From AC-32 sp963704005 (GTDB lineage Bacteria; Actinomycetota; Thermoleophilia; Gaiellales; Gaiellaceae): 64,000 nt of DNA. The translations under genes were made by a program, and so were the position numbers. How positions within the stretch are numbered: position 1 is the first letter of the stretch; each line of letters starts with the position of its first letter. The notes beneath the pieces are model-generated. The model saw only the letters and a list, made by a program, of their open reading frames with translations. It did not search any database and was not told the origin of the DNA. Location: the NCBI GenBank assembly GCA_963704005.1, contig CAVPGJ010000004.1, forward strand, positions 496,001 to 560,000, written 5' to 3'. Positions 1 through 8,639 of this stretch are shown here, in pieces.

Positions 1-47
1 CGCGCGTGATCGAGGCATACCTCGGATCGGCGGCGGTGGCCCAGTGA
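1..47 (+). CDS. livG: 3' end of branched-chain amino acid ABC transporter ATPase (LivG), partial
   Basis: Only the last 14 codons are inside the window. Reading from base 3 gives RVIEAYLGSAAVAQ and then TGA at 45-47. An 'IEAYLG' tail is typical of LivG-type ATPases, and the next gene is livF, whose GTG start overlaps this stop by four bases. Identification rests on this tail and the operon position. Confidence 0.65.
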   Translation, partial: RVIEAYLGSAAVAQ

Positions 48-754
48 TCCTCAAGCTGGAGGACGTCCACACCTACTACGGGTCGATTCACGCCCTCAAG
101 GGCGTCTCGCTGGAGGTCGACGAGGGCGAGATCGTGACGCTGATCGGCGCGAACGGCGCCGGCAAGTCGACGACGCTCCGCTCGATCAACGGGCTCAACC
201 ATCCGCGCAAGGGGAAGATCACCTTTCAGGGCGACGACATCACGAGCGAGGCTCCGCACAACATCGTCAAGAACGGGATCGCTCAGGCGCCGGAGGGCCG
301 CAAGCTCTTCCCCCGGATGACCGTGATGGAGAACCTCGAGATGGGAGCCTTCCAGCGAACCGACAAGCAAGGCATCAAGGAGGACCTGGACCACGTGTTC
401 ACGCTCTTCCCGCGCCTCGCCGAGCGCAAGACGCAGAAGGCGGGGACGATGTCCGGCGGCGAGCAGCAGATGTGCGCGATCGGGCGGGCGATGATGGCTC
501 GGCCGAAGCTGCTGCTGCTGGACGAGCCCTCGATGGGGCTCGCGCCCGTGCTGGTCGAGCGGATCTTCGAGACGCTGGTCGAGATCAACAAGGAGGGCAC
601 GCCGATCCTGCTCGTCGAGCAGAACGCGCTGATGGCGCTCGAGGTCGCCAAGCGCGGCTACGTGCTCGAGACCGGCCGCGTCGCCCTAGCCGACGACGCC
701 AAGTCGCTGCGCGAGAACGAGCAGGTCCGCAAGACCTACCTCGGCGAGGACTAG
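44..754 (+). CDS. livF: Branched-chain amino acid ABC transporter, ATP-binding protein LivF
   Basis: One of the two cytoplasmic ATPases that power the Liv-type importer for leucine, isoleucine and valine (or related amides). The 236-residue length is normal for LivF. Walker A GANGAGKS lies at residues 35-42, the ABC signature SGGEQ at 137-141, and Walker B LLLLD followed by EP at 156-162. The GTG start at 44 overlaps the stop of the upstream ATPase, as expected for a livG-livF pair. The permease and binding-protein genes would lie before the window. The next gene, 80 bases away, belongs to a different transporter. Confidence 0.93.
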   Translation: MILKLEDVHTYYGSIHALKGVSLEVDEGEIVTLIGANGAGKSTTLRSINGLNHPRKGKITFQGDDITSEAPHNIVKNGIAQAPEGRKLFPRMTVMENLEMGAFQRTDKQGIKEDLDHVFTLFPRLAERKTQKAGTMSGGEQQMCAIGRAMMARPKLLLLDEPSMGLAPVLVERIFETLVEINKEGTPILLVEQNALMALEVAKRGYVLETGRVALADDAKSLRENEQVRKTYLGED

Positions 755-832
755 GGCGCGGCGGAGTACGATTGGCGCTTGACCGGTCGGGAGAGCTGGC
801 GGCCCGGCCTCCAGCAGAGGGAAGGAAGTGTG

Positions 833-1750
833 ATGCGACCTCCACGGAAACTCTTTGCCGCAGGGCTCCTGCTCCTCGCGCTCACGGTGCTCGTCGCGGC
901 CGGTTGTGGCAGCAAGAAGAAGGTGAGCCCTGCGACTACGACCACGACCACGGCTACTTCGACCACCGGCGCCAACAGCAAGATCGCCGCAGAGGTGCCT
1001 GCCGCGATCAAGTCCAAGGGGACGCTGACGGTCGCGACGGATGCGACCTATCCCCCGAACGAGTTCGTCGCGTCCGACGGCAAGACGGTCACCGGCTGGG
1101 ATCCCGAGCTCGCTCAGGCGCTAGCCGGCGTGCTCGGCCTGAAGGTCAAGCTCGTCAACGCGACCTTCGCCACGATCATCCCCGGCATCCAGGCCGGCAA
1201 GTACGGTCTCAGCCTGTCCTCCTTCACTGACACCAAGGAGCGCCAGAAGGTCGTCGACTTCGTCACGTACTTCAGTGCGGGCACGTCCTTCTACGTGAAG
1301 ACCTCCGGTGGACCGACGATCAACTCGCTCGCCGACCTCTGCGGCCATTCGGTCGGGGTCGAGACCGGGACGACCCAGGCCGATGACGCGAAGGCCCAGA
1401 GCGCGAAGTGCAAGAGCGCCGGGAAGCCGGGCGTGACCGTCGCCACCTACCCTGACCAGAGCGCGGCCAACCTGGCGATCTCCAGTGGCCGCCAGCAGGT
1501 TGGGATGGCCGACTCGCCAGTCGCCGCGAACATCGCCAAGCAGTCGAACGGAAAGTTCAAGGTGACGGGCAAGTCGTACAACAACGCGCCCTACGGGATC
1601 GCGATCCCGAAGGGTAACGGCATGGCCAAGCCGATCCTCGACGCGTTGAAAGAGCTCATGTCGAACGGCACGTACATGAAGATCCTTCAGAAGTACAGCG
1701 TCCAGGCAGGCGCGATCAACAACCCAACGATCAACGGCGCGACTAGCTAG
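833..1750 (+). CDS. Polar amino acid ABC transporter, substrate-binding lipoprotein
   Basis: Captures an amino acid outside the membrane and delivers it to the permease encoded next. The 305-residue protein starts with a lipoprotein signal: basic MRPPRK, a hydrophobic stretch, then lipobox VAAGC with the lipidated Cys at about residue 25. A Ser/Thr-rich linker follows, then the SBP_bac_3 fold (VATDATYPPNEFV, then GWDPELAQALA). ATG 833 is chosen because GGAAGGAAG lies just upstream and an in-frame TTG at 779 would put 18 residues before the signal peptide. It heads a three-gene operon with the permease and ATPase. The exact amino acid cannot be read from the sequence. Confidence 0.9.
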   Translation: MRPPRKLFAAGLLLLALTVLVAAGCGSKKKVSPATTTTTTATSTTGANSKIAAEVPAAIKSKGTLTVATDATYPPNEFVASDGKTVTGWDPELAQALAGVLGLKVKLVNATFATIIPGIQAGKYGLSLSSFTDTKERQKVVDFVTYFSAGTSFYVKTSGGPTINSLADLCGHSVGVETGTTQADDAKAQSAKCKSAGKPGVTVATYPDQSAANLAISSGRQQVGMADSPVAANIAKQSNGKFKVTGKSYNNAPYGIAIPKGNGMAKPILDALKELMSNGTYMKILQKYSVQAGAINNPTINGATS

Positions 1751-1774
1751 GTAGGGGCGGCGCCGAGGTTCGGG

Positions 1775-2701
1775 ATGGCGACCGACACCGCGGAGCCAGC
1801 CGCCTCCGAGGAAATCCAGGCGATCCCGGTTCGCCACCCGGGCCGATGGGTGGCGGTCGCGATCCTGGTCTTCCTGGGCATCGCGGTCGGAAACTCGATC
1901 GCGTCGAACTCCCGCTTCCAGTGGGGGATCATCCACCACTACCTCTTCGACGATCGCATCCTCAGGGGCGTTGTCGTCACGATCGAGCTGACCATCGCCG
2001 CGATGGCGATCGGGATCGCACTCGGTGTGCTGCTGGCCGTGATGCGGCTCTCGCCCAATCCGATCGTCGCCAGCGTGAGCTGGGTCTACATCTGGATTTT
2101 CCGGGGAACACCGGTGCTTGTCCAGATCCTCCTCTGGTACAACATCGCCGCGCTCTATCCCCGCTTCTCGCTGGGGATCCCTTTCGGACCGACCTTCGCT
2201 CACTTCAACGCCTCCGCAGTGATCACGCCGTTCGTGGCCGGGACGCTCGCGCTGGGTCTGAACGAGGGCGCCTACATGGCGGAGATCGTCCGCGCGGGGA
2301 TCGTCTCGGTTTCGGAGGGCCAGACCCAGGCGGCCCAGAGCCTCGGCATGACCCGCTTGCTGACCATGCGGCGGATCGTCCTTCCGCAGGCGATGCGCGT
2401 GATCCTCCCACCGACCGGGAACGAGACGATCTCGATGTTGAAGACGACCTCGCTCGTCAGCGTCATCGCCCTTTCGCCCCCGGAGCTGCTTTACGCGTCG
2501 CAGCTCATTTACTCAGTGAACTACCGCGTGATCCAGCTCCTGCTCGTGGCGTGCATCTGGTATCTGCTCCTGACGACCGTGGCCACGATCGGCCAGTACT
2601 ACGTCGAGCGCCACTACGCGCGCGGCGCGGCACGAGAGCTCCCGGAGACGCCCCTCCAGCGATTCCGCCGCAACCTGCGAATCCGGCACGAGTATGAGTG
2701 A
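1775..2701 (+). CDS. Polar amino acid ABC transporter, permease
   Basis: Inner-membrane permease of the His/Glu/Gln/Arg family, 308 residues. One N-terminal transmembrane helix (residues about 25-45) precedes a core with the LTIAAMAIGIALGV start typical of HisM/GlnP proteins. The cytoplasmic EAA loop, EGQTQAAQSLGMT followed by RRIVLPQAMR, contacts the ATPase. It lies 24 bases after the binding-protein gene, and its stop overlaps the ATPase start by eight bases, so the three genes are one transcription unit. Only one permease is present, so a homodimer is likely (inference). Confidence 0.9.
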   Translation: MATDTAEPAASEEIQAIPVRHPGRWVAVAILVFLGIAVGNSIASNSRFQWGIIHHYLFDDRILRGVVVTIELTIAAMAIGIALGVLLAVMRLSPNPIVASVSWVYIWIFRGTPVLVQILLWYNIAALYPRFSLGIPFGPTFAHFNASAVITPFVAGTLALGLNEGAYMAEIVRAGIVSVSEGQTQAAQSLGMTRLLTMRRIVLPQAMRVILPPTGNETISMLKTTSLVSVIALSPPELLYASQLIYSVNYRVIQLLLVACIWYLLLTTVATIGQYYVERHYARGAARELPETPLQRFRRNLRIRHEYE

Positions 2702-3461
2702 GCCGATGGTCAAGGCCGAGGCCGTGCGCAAGCGCTTCGGCCAACTCGAGGTTCTGAAGGGAGTCTCGCTTGAGGTGGAGTCCGGCGAGGTCGTCTGCAT
2801 GATCGGCCCCTCCGGGTCGGGGAAGAGTACGTTCCTGCGTTGCATCAACCACCTGGAGAAGATCGACACCGGCCGCCTCTGGGTCGACGGCGACCTCGTC
2901 GGCTACCACCAGGTGGGCGACAAGATCTACGAGCAGCGCGACGCGGAGGTCTGCCGTGACCGCGCCGAGATCGGGATGGTCTTCCAGAGCTTCAACCTGT
3001 TCGGCCACATGACCGCGCTCGAGAACGTGATCGAGGCTCCGATCCACGTCAAGAACGTGTCGAAGAACGAGGCCGTCAGGCACGGGACCGACCTGCTCGG
3101 CCAAGTCGGGCTCGCCGACAAGGTCGGCGCCTATCCGGCACAGCTTTCCGGCGGCCAGCAGCAGCGGGTTGCAATCGCCCGGGCGCTCGCGATGGATCCG
3201 AAGCTGATGCTGTTCGACGAGCCCACGTCGGCACTCGACCCGGAGCTCGTCGGCGACGTGCTGGACGTGATGAAGCGCCTCGCGCTCGAGCTCAAGAAGA
3301 CGATGATCGTCGTCACCCACGAGATGGGCTTCGCCCGCGAGGCGGCCGACCGCGTGCTGATGATGGACGACGGCCGGATCATCGAAGAGGGCCCCCCCGA
3401 GCACTTCTTCGAGTCCCCGCGCGAGGACCGGACGAAGCAGTTCCTGTCCGCGATCCTCTAG
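2694..3461 (+). CDS. Polar amino acid ABC transporter, ATP-binding protein (GlnQ-like)
   Basis: ATPase of the transporter encoded just upstream. The 255 residues carry Walker A GPSGSGKST near residue 41, Q-loop region MVFQSFNLF, signature LSGGQQQR, and Walker B LMLFDEPTSALDPE followed by the VTHEMGFAREAADR switch segment, all characteristic of the GlnQ/HisP group. A slightly longer insertion (VGYHQVGDKIYEQRDAE) precedes the Q-loop, as in several actinobacterial members. ATG 2694 overlaps the permease stop. The stop codon overlaps by four bases the stop of the convergent LarA-like gene. Confidence 0.93.
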   Translation: MSEPMVKAEAVRKRFGQLEVLKGVSLEVESGEVVCMIGPSGSGKSTFLRCINHLEKIDTGRLWVDGDLVGYHQVGDKIYEQRDAEVCRDRAEIGMVFQSFNLFGHMTALENVIEAPIHVKNVSKNEAVRHGTDLLGQVGLADKVGAYPAQLSGGQQQRVAIARALAMDPKLMLFDEPTSALDPELVGDVLDVMKRLALELKKTMIVVTHEMGFAREAADRVLMMDDGRIIEEGPPEHFFESPREDRTKQFLSAIL

Positions 3462-4963
3462 TCGGTTACGCGCAGCGGGAAGTACGGGGGACTCAAGAGG
3501 TAGCCGACCCGTGCCCGGCCGCCGGCGCGGCCGTGGGCCATCTCCAGGGCGGCCCCGAGGCCGCCGGCAGGGACGAAGCCGAGCTGGCGTGCGGCGACCG
3601 CGTCCCGGCAGCCGGCGACGACGACGGCGCCTACGCGGCCGAGCGCGGGCGCGCAGCCGGCCCAGTCGGCGAAGGGCAGCAGCGGATGGCAGGTCCGTCC
3701 CTCCCGGTAGCCGGCGAGCTCGCGCTCGTCGGTCGCGACCTCGCGCTCGAGCCGGCCGAGCTCCTCGGGCTCGCGCGGCCCGGTGCGCAGCGCCTGGAAG
3801 ACGGTGCGGTAGGGCTGCTGAGTGGGGTGCGAGAAGTGGCGGTTGAAGCGGTTGAGCAGGATCACGGTGCCGCCGTCGGCGACCGGGAAGTGGTCTCGCC
3901 AGAGCCGCAGGGCCAGGCCGAGGCCGAGGTAGGCAGCCAGCAGCGGGTTCGGCCGCTCGCGCGGCAGATGCGGGGTCGTTCTCGGCACGCCGATGCAGAT
4001 CGCGTCCAGGCGTCCTTCCAGCGCCGCCGAGCGCGCCTCGACCGCGCGCAGCAGCGCCTCGGCATGCGCGACCGAGGGCGGGCCGGCGAACGCGGCGGCT
4101 GCAGTCAGCTCGCGCCGGAACGAGCGGATGACGCGGTCGCGGGCGAAGCCGGGCATCAGCCGCAGCCCGTGCCTGAAGGGCGAGCGGGCGATCCGCTCCA
4201 GCGCTTCCGGGTCGTAGGGGTAGCCGCGCGCCGCGCCGGTCAGACGGGGCTGGTTGAGGACGAGCGAGGCACCGAGCACCGGTACTCGCCGGGTCAGGAG
4301 CCGTTCCAGCTCGAGCGCGATCCGCCACCCCTGCGAGGTACCGGTCTCGAGCAGCGAGTCGGCGCCGGCCGCGCGCAGGGCCGCCGCGTTTGCCGCCCCG
4401 AGCAGCGTCGCGGGACCGCCGTGCAGCACGGTCTCGGCCGCGCTCAGGGTCAGGACGAGATCCGTGTCGACGAGCGCCCGGTTGACCCGCAGCGGCACGC
4501 CTCCGGCCGGGCCCAGCTCGACGAGCTCCGGGTCCTCGGCGTCGTGGATCGCGACCGAGCCGGCGAAGCCGCGGGCGAAGGTGGGGGAGACGATCCCGAG
4601 CCGTTCGAGGTCGCGCTGTGCCGGCCTGCGCTGGAGGCCGGCGGCGACGAGCAGCGTCTGGCGCTCGCCGGGAATCCCCGCCCGCTCGAGCTCGGCCGAG
4701 ACCGCCGCGAGCGCCGGCTGGCGCGGGTCGACCTGCGCGGCCGGCAGCGGTAGCGCGGGCGGCTCGACCACGATCGTCGCGCGGCCGCCCCTCGGCGCCA
4801 GCGCGGTGAGCGGCTGGCCGGCGAGCGGGAAGCGGAGGGCGTCCCGCAGCGCCGCGCTGACGTCGGCGACGGCCTCGCCGGGCGGCGGCGGTTGCAGGAC
4901 GACGGCGTCCTCCGGAGCATCGACGACGACGACGCTGCTCCCGGACAGGAGCGGCAATCTCAA
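3458..4963 (-). CDS. LarA-like (DUF2088) protein lacking recognisable racemase active-site motifs
   Basis: About 501 residues resembling the lactate racemase LarA/DUF2088 fold, for example GIPGERQTLLVAAGLQR, which aligns with the LarA segment that normally reads '..LLFATGTHRP'. The residues expected from LarA (D-x-x-R-P motif, His of G-T/L-H-R-P, and the Lys that holds the nickel-pincer cofactor) are not evident: the equivalent places read VVEPPALPLP, AGLQRR and ETVLHGGPAT. It is therefore probably not a nickel lactate racemase; function unknown. No ATG fits. The likely start is TTG 4963, directly against the second hairpin of a dispersed repeat. It is convergent with the ABC operon (stops overlap by 4 bp). 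No larB/C/E genes are nearby. Confidence 0.6.
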   Translation of the reverse strand: MRLPLLSGSSVVVVDAPEDAVVLQPPPPGEAVADVSAALRDALRFPLAGQPLTALAPRGGRATIVVEPPALPLPAAQVDPRQPALAAVSAELERAGIPGERQTLLVAAGLQRRPAQRDLERLGIVSPTFARGFAGSVAIHDAEDPELVELGPAGGVPLRVNRALVDTDLVLTLSAAETVLHGGPATLLGAANAAALRAAGADSLLETGTSQGWRIALELERLLTRRVPVLGASLVLNQPRLTGAARGYPYDPEALERIARSPFRHGLRLMPGFARDRVIRSFRRELTAAAAFAGPPSVAHAEALLRAVEARSAALEGRLDAICIGVPRTTPHLPRERPNPLLAAYLGLGLALRLWRDHFPVADGGTVILLNRFNRHFSHPTQQPYRTVFQALRTGPREPEELGRLEREVATDERELAGYREGRTCHPLLPFADWAGCAPALGRVGAVVVAGCRDAVAARQLGFVPAGGLGAALEMAHGRAGGRARVGYLLSPPYFPLRVTD

Positions 4964-5039
4964 GGCGCCGCTTGCGGTGCCGCCATCAGGACGCGCGGGC
5001 TCTGCCCGCGCGTCCGTCTGAACTGACCGGTCGACTCGC
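4964..5039 (-). repeat. Dispersed two-hairpin element, copy A
   Basis: Read on the minus strand: CGACCGGTCAGTTCAGACG head, hairpin 1 with stem GACGCGCGGGC, loop AGA and the complementary arm ending in CTGATG, then hairpin 2, GGCACCGCAAGCGGCGCC. The final C of hairpin 2 touches the TTG start of the LarA-like gene. Part of a nine-copy family in this window. Confidence 0.9.
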
Positions 5040-5058
5040 TTGCGTTCATCACTACGCC

Positions 5059-5985
5059 CTAGGGAATATGGCGGTAGAGCCGGAGGAAAACGGGCCGGAA
5101 GCCGCGCTTGGGCCAGAAGCGCGAGGCCCAGAGGTTCGTCATCCGCCAGTCGGTCGTCATCGCGGGAATGCCCTGCTCGTCGGCCCAGGCGAGCACGTGC
5201 TCCGCCAGCGCCCGGCCGACGCCGGTGCCGCGCGCCTCCGGCTCGGTCGAGCCCTGGGCGAGGTCGATGCTGTCCTCGCGGACTCGGAGGTCGGGCGGGC
5301 GCCGGTAGAGGAGGATGTGCCCGACGATCCGGCCGTCGCGCTCGGCGACGAACAGCTCGTCGTTGTCGCTGTCCCAGTCCTCGCGCCACTCGGCGAGTGC
5401 CTCCTCGTAGGTCTGAGGGGCGACATCGGAGAAGCTCGGGGCCGGCTCCATCGCCTCGGACATCGCCAGGTCCAGGCGCGCGGCATCGGCGAAGTCGTCG
5501 GGAGTCCCCTGCCGGATCGCCACGCTGCCGTCGAACGGCTCCTCGACCGGCCCCGTCTCGCGGATCGCCATCGCCGCCGAGGCGCCGAAGGAAAGGCGGA
5601 ACCACGCGTCCACGAGCTCGGCGTCGTGCGAGGGCAGGAAGACCGCGTGCTGCCGGTGGCCCTCGTCGACCCAGGTCTGTGCGGCGGCCGCGTAGAGGTC
5701 GCGCATCGCCTCGCGATCGCCCTCGACCGCCTGGCCCGCCATTCCGGCCCGCATCCAGGTGATGCCGCGGAACGTGATCGGCGCAGCGATCAGGTAGCCG
5801 CGACCCGGCGCGAAGGCGCCCGAAGCGCCTTGCGTGCGCCACTCCTGCTCGACCGCGCCGAGCGGGTCGGCGAGCTCCGGGAGCAGCGGTTCCGCCTCGC
5901 GGTGGCGAGCGTGACGGGCCGCCAGGAGGGCCGCCGCATCGTCGAGGTGCTCGTCGGCAAAGGGAACGACTTCGAGGCTCGCCAT
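5059..5985 (-). CDS. GNAT-family N-acetyltransferase, two-domain
   Basis: 308 residues. The C-terminal half is a clear GNAT domain: ELFVAERDGRIVGHILLYRR (beta4) and then the acetyl-CoA pyrophosphate loop ARGTGVGRALAEH near residue 252, followed by TDWRMTNLWASRFWPKRGF. The N-terminal half looks like a divergent second GNAT-like domain, as in mycothiol synthase-like tandem acetyltransferases, but lacks a clear acetyl-CoA loop. Start ATG 5985 lies back to back with polA. The acceptor substrate cannot be predicted. Confidence 0.8.
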   Translation of the reverse strand: MASLEVVPFADEHLDDAAALLAARHARHREAEPLLPELADPLGAVEQEWRTQGASGAFAPGRGYLIAAPITFRGITWMRAGMAGQAVEGDREAMRDLYAAAAQTWVDEGHRQHAVFLPSHDAELVDAWFRLSFGASAAMAIRETGPVEEPFDGSVAIRQGTPDDFADAARLDLAMSEAMEPAPSFSDVAPQTYEEALAEWREDWDSDNDELFVAERDGRIVGHILLYRRPPDLRVREDSIDLAQGSTEPEARGTGVGRALAEHVLAWADEQGIPAMTTDWRMTNLWASRFWPKRGFRPVFLRLYRHIP

Positions 5986-5993
5986 GCGACGTA

Positions 5994-5999
5994 GACTCG
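5994..5999 (+). promoter_or_regulatory. -10 box of leaderless polA promoter
   Basis: TAGACT ends about six bases before the polA ATG at 6005, so transcription would begin at or near the start codon. No Shine-Dalgarno sequence is visible. This supports ATG 6005 over the ATG at 5984. Confidence 0.5.
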
Positions 6000-6004
6000 C
6001 AGAG

Positions 6005-6991
6005 ATGTCTCCGAAGACGCTCACCGGAGCCGAGCTGCAGCTCGACGACGGGCCGGCGCGCGATTCCGAGCTGTTCCTCGTCGACGGAAACAACCTCGCC
6101 TACCGGGCGTTCTTCGCCCTGCCCGAGGAGCTGGCGACGAGCGAGGGCTTCTCGACGAACGCGCTGCTCGGCTTCACGAACATGCTCTTCAAGCTGCTCG
6201 CCGACTACCGGCCGAAGGGCGTCGCCGTCGCCTGGGACACGCGGCCCGTGCACCGGACCGAGCTGCTCGAGACGTACAAGATCGAGCGCAAGCCGATGCC
6301 GGACCTGCTGCGGGAGCAGTTCCCGTACTTCCGCCCGATCGTCGAGGCCTTCGGCTACCGGAACCTCGAGTTCGAGGGCTGGGAGGCGGACGACGTGATC
6401 GCGACGCTGGCGCACCAGGCCGACGAGGCTGGAATCAAGACCACCGTCGTGTCCACCGACCGCGACGCGTTCCAGCTCGTCACCGACAACGTCGCGCTGA
6501 TGATGACCCCGCGCGGCGTCTCCGACGTCCACGTCTACACGCCGGAGCGCGTCGAGGCGCGGCTCGGGATCCCGCCCGAGAAGGTGCCCGACTTCATCGC
6601 GCTCAAGGGCGACCCCTCCGACAACATCCCGGGGATCCCGGGGATCGGCGACAAGACCGCCGGCCAGCTCGTCGCCAAGTACGGCTCGCTGGAGGAGGTG
6701 CTCGAGCACGTGGACGAGCTGACGCCGGCCCGGGCGAAGGCGGTCCGCGAGCACGCCGACCAGGCGCGCGGCGCAAAGGTGCTGGCGACGATGCGGACCG
6801 ATCTCGAGCTCGGCAGCGACCCGGCCGAGCTGGTGCTCTCGCCGCCCGACCGCTCGACGCTGAAGGAGATGTTCCGGCGCTTCGAGTTCCGGAACCTGCT
6901 CGGCCGCGTGGACGAGCTCGACGCCGCCGTCCCCGCCGCCGCGTCGCTCGTCCCGACCGGCGTCACGGTCCCTTGGCGCGAGGAGACCTAG
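6005..6991 (+). CDS. polA: DNA polymerase I, 5'-nuclease domain (first part of interrupted polA)
   Basis: 328 residues covering the N-terminal flap endonuclease domain that removes RNA primers and displaced 5' flaps. Visible motifs are LFLVDGNNLAYRAFFAL, the acidic metal-binding segment FEGWEADDVIATLA with VVSTDRDAFQLV, and the H3TH segment SDNIPGIPGIGDKTA. The domain ends naturally with LLGRVDEL and a Pro/Ala linker. The frame then meets TAG TAA at 6989-6994, and the polymerase part resumes in another frame (see next entry). Either polA is truly split into a stand-alone nuclease and a polymerase, or the linker carries assembly errors. Confidence 0.88.
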   Translation: MSPKTLTGAELQLDDGPARDSELFLVDGNNLAYRAFFALPEELATSEGFSTNALLGFTNMLFKLLADYRPKGVAVAWDTRPVHRTELLETYKIERKPMPDLLREQFPYFRPIVEAFGYRNLEFEGWEADDVIATLAHQADEAGIKTTVVSTDRDAFQLVTDNVALMMTPRGVSDVHVYTPERVEARLGIPPEKVPDFIALKGDPSDNIPGIPGIGDKTAGQLVAKYGSLEEVLEHVDELTPARAKAVREHADQARGAKVLATMRTDLELGSDPAELVLSPPDRSTLKEMFRRFEFRNLLGRVDELDAAVPAAASLVPTGVTVPWREET

Positions 6992-7017
6992 TAACACGTC
7001 TGTTACGAGGCGGGTGA

Positions 7018-8574
7018 CGGCCGGAATCGCCGGCGGACGCGGAGCGGATCGCGGCGGCTGTCGGCGAGGAGGTGGTCGTCTCGCCGCGGCCGGAGCGGCT
7101 CGAGGGCGAGCTCGTCGCGCACGACGCCAAGGCGCTCGGCGTCGTGGACGCGGTCGACGACACGATGATCCTCGCCTACCTGATCGACCCGGGCCGGGCC
7201 GACGTACGACCTCGACGACCTCGCCGCCGAGTACGGGCTGGAGCTCGTCCCCGAGCCGGAGGCCGAGGAGGAGACCGCGCGGCTCGTCCGGCACGCCGCC
7301 GCCACGCTCCGCCTCCGCGACCTGCTCGCTGCGAGCGCGTCCGCGAGCGCGGCGCCGAGTCGCTCTACCGCGAGATCGAGCTGCCGCTGACCGCCGTCCT
7401 GGCCGCGATGGAGCAGGCCGGCGTCAAGATCGACACCTACCGCATGGGCGAGATCACCGCCCGCCTCGCCGACCGGGTCGAGGAGCTCGAGGCGAAGGCG
7501 TACGAGCTCGCCGGCGAGGAGTTCATGCTCGGCTCGACCCAGCAGGTCGCGCAGATCCTGTTCGAGAAGCTCGGCCTCACGCCCGGCCGCAAGGGCAAGA
7601 CGGGCTACTCGACCGACAGCCGCGTCCTGCGCTCGATCCGCGGCGAGCACGAGCTGGTCGGCGTGATCGAGGAGTGGCGCGAGTACTCGAAGCTGCTCAA
7701 CACCTACCTCGGCCCGCTGCCGTCGATGATCGGCGAGGACGGGCGCCTGCACACGACCTTCAACCAGACCGTCGCCGCGACCGGCCGGCTCTCGACGACC
7801 AACCCGAACCTGCAGGCGATTCCGATCCGCACCGAGCTCGGCCGCGAGATCCGCTCGGCCTTCGTCGCCGAGCCGGGCCACAAGCTGATCTCGGCCGACT
7901 ACTCGCAGGTCGAGCTGCGGATCCTCGCCCACGTCTCCGGCGAGCCGAAGCTGAAGGAGTCGTTCGAGCGCGGCGAGGACATCCACACCACGACCGCCGC
8001 CGAGGTGCTCGGCAAGGACCCGGCGACGCTGACGAAGGACGAGCGCAACATCGCCAAGATGGTCAACTTCGGGATCATCTACGGCATCTCGTCGTTCGGG
8101 CTCTCCGAGAACCTCGAGATCCCGCGCGAGGAGGCGCAGGCCTACATCGACGCCTATCTCGCGCGCTTCCCGCACGTGCAGGACTTCATCGAGCGGACGA
8201 TCGAGCAGGCCGCGCGCGACGGCTACGTGACGACGCTGTTCGGCCGGCGGCGGCCGGTGCCGGAGATCCGCGCCTCCAACCGCCAGACGCGCTCGCTCGG
8301 GGAGCGGCTGGCCGTCAACTCGGTCATGCAGGGGACGGCCGCCGACGTGATCAAGAAGGCGATGGTCGCGATCCACGACCGGCTGCTCGCGGAGGGCCGC
8401 TCGGCGCGACTCGTTCTCCAGGTGCACGACGAGCTGCTGCTGGAGGCGCCCGAGGCGGAGGTCGCGGCCGCCAAGAAGCTCGTCCGCGAGGAGATGGTCG
8501 GCGCCTTCGAGCTCGACCCGCCCCTCGAGGTCGACGTCGGGGCCGGCGACGACTGGAACGAAGCGAAGGACTGA
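7018..8574 (+). pseudogene. polA: DNA polymerase I, inactive exonuclease and polymerase domains (second, frameshifted part of polA)
   Basis: Coding resemblance resumes at about 7018 (ESPADAERIAAAVGEE) with no good start codon; the first in-frame one is GTG 7072. Two compensating indels follow: near 7204 (one extra G between GAC and TAC of DYDLDDLA) and near 7330. From 7360 the polymerase domain is intact: motif A DYSQVELRILAHVSGE, motif B RNIAKMVNFGIIYG and motif C QVHDELLLE, with all catalytic Asp residues present. The short 3'-5' exonuclease-like region looks degenerate, as in actinobacterial and Taq-type Pol I. Essentiality of polA in relatives makes sequence error the simplest explanation for the indels. 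Confidence 0.8.
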
Positions 8575-8621
8575 CGGGTAACGGTCCGGGGCGCAAAGCG
8601 GGTCGCCAAGCGGCCCGCGGC

Positions 8622-8627
8622 TATACT
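8622..8627 (+). promoter_or_regulatory. -10 box of rpsA promoter
   Basis: TATACT lies 12 bases before the rpsA ATG (8640). No Shine-Dalgarno sequence is visible in the short gap, suggesting a leaderless or nearly leaderless transcript. Confidence 0.5.
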
Positions 8628-8639
8628 GACCGGCTTCGT

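Noticed and set aside
3458..7294. A 1278-codon minus-strand frame extending the LarA-like gene through the GNAT and polA regions
   Set aside because: Only the last 501 codons resemble a protein family. The rest is opposite polA or out of frame with the GNAT gene, and repeat copy A lies in between.
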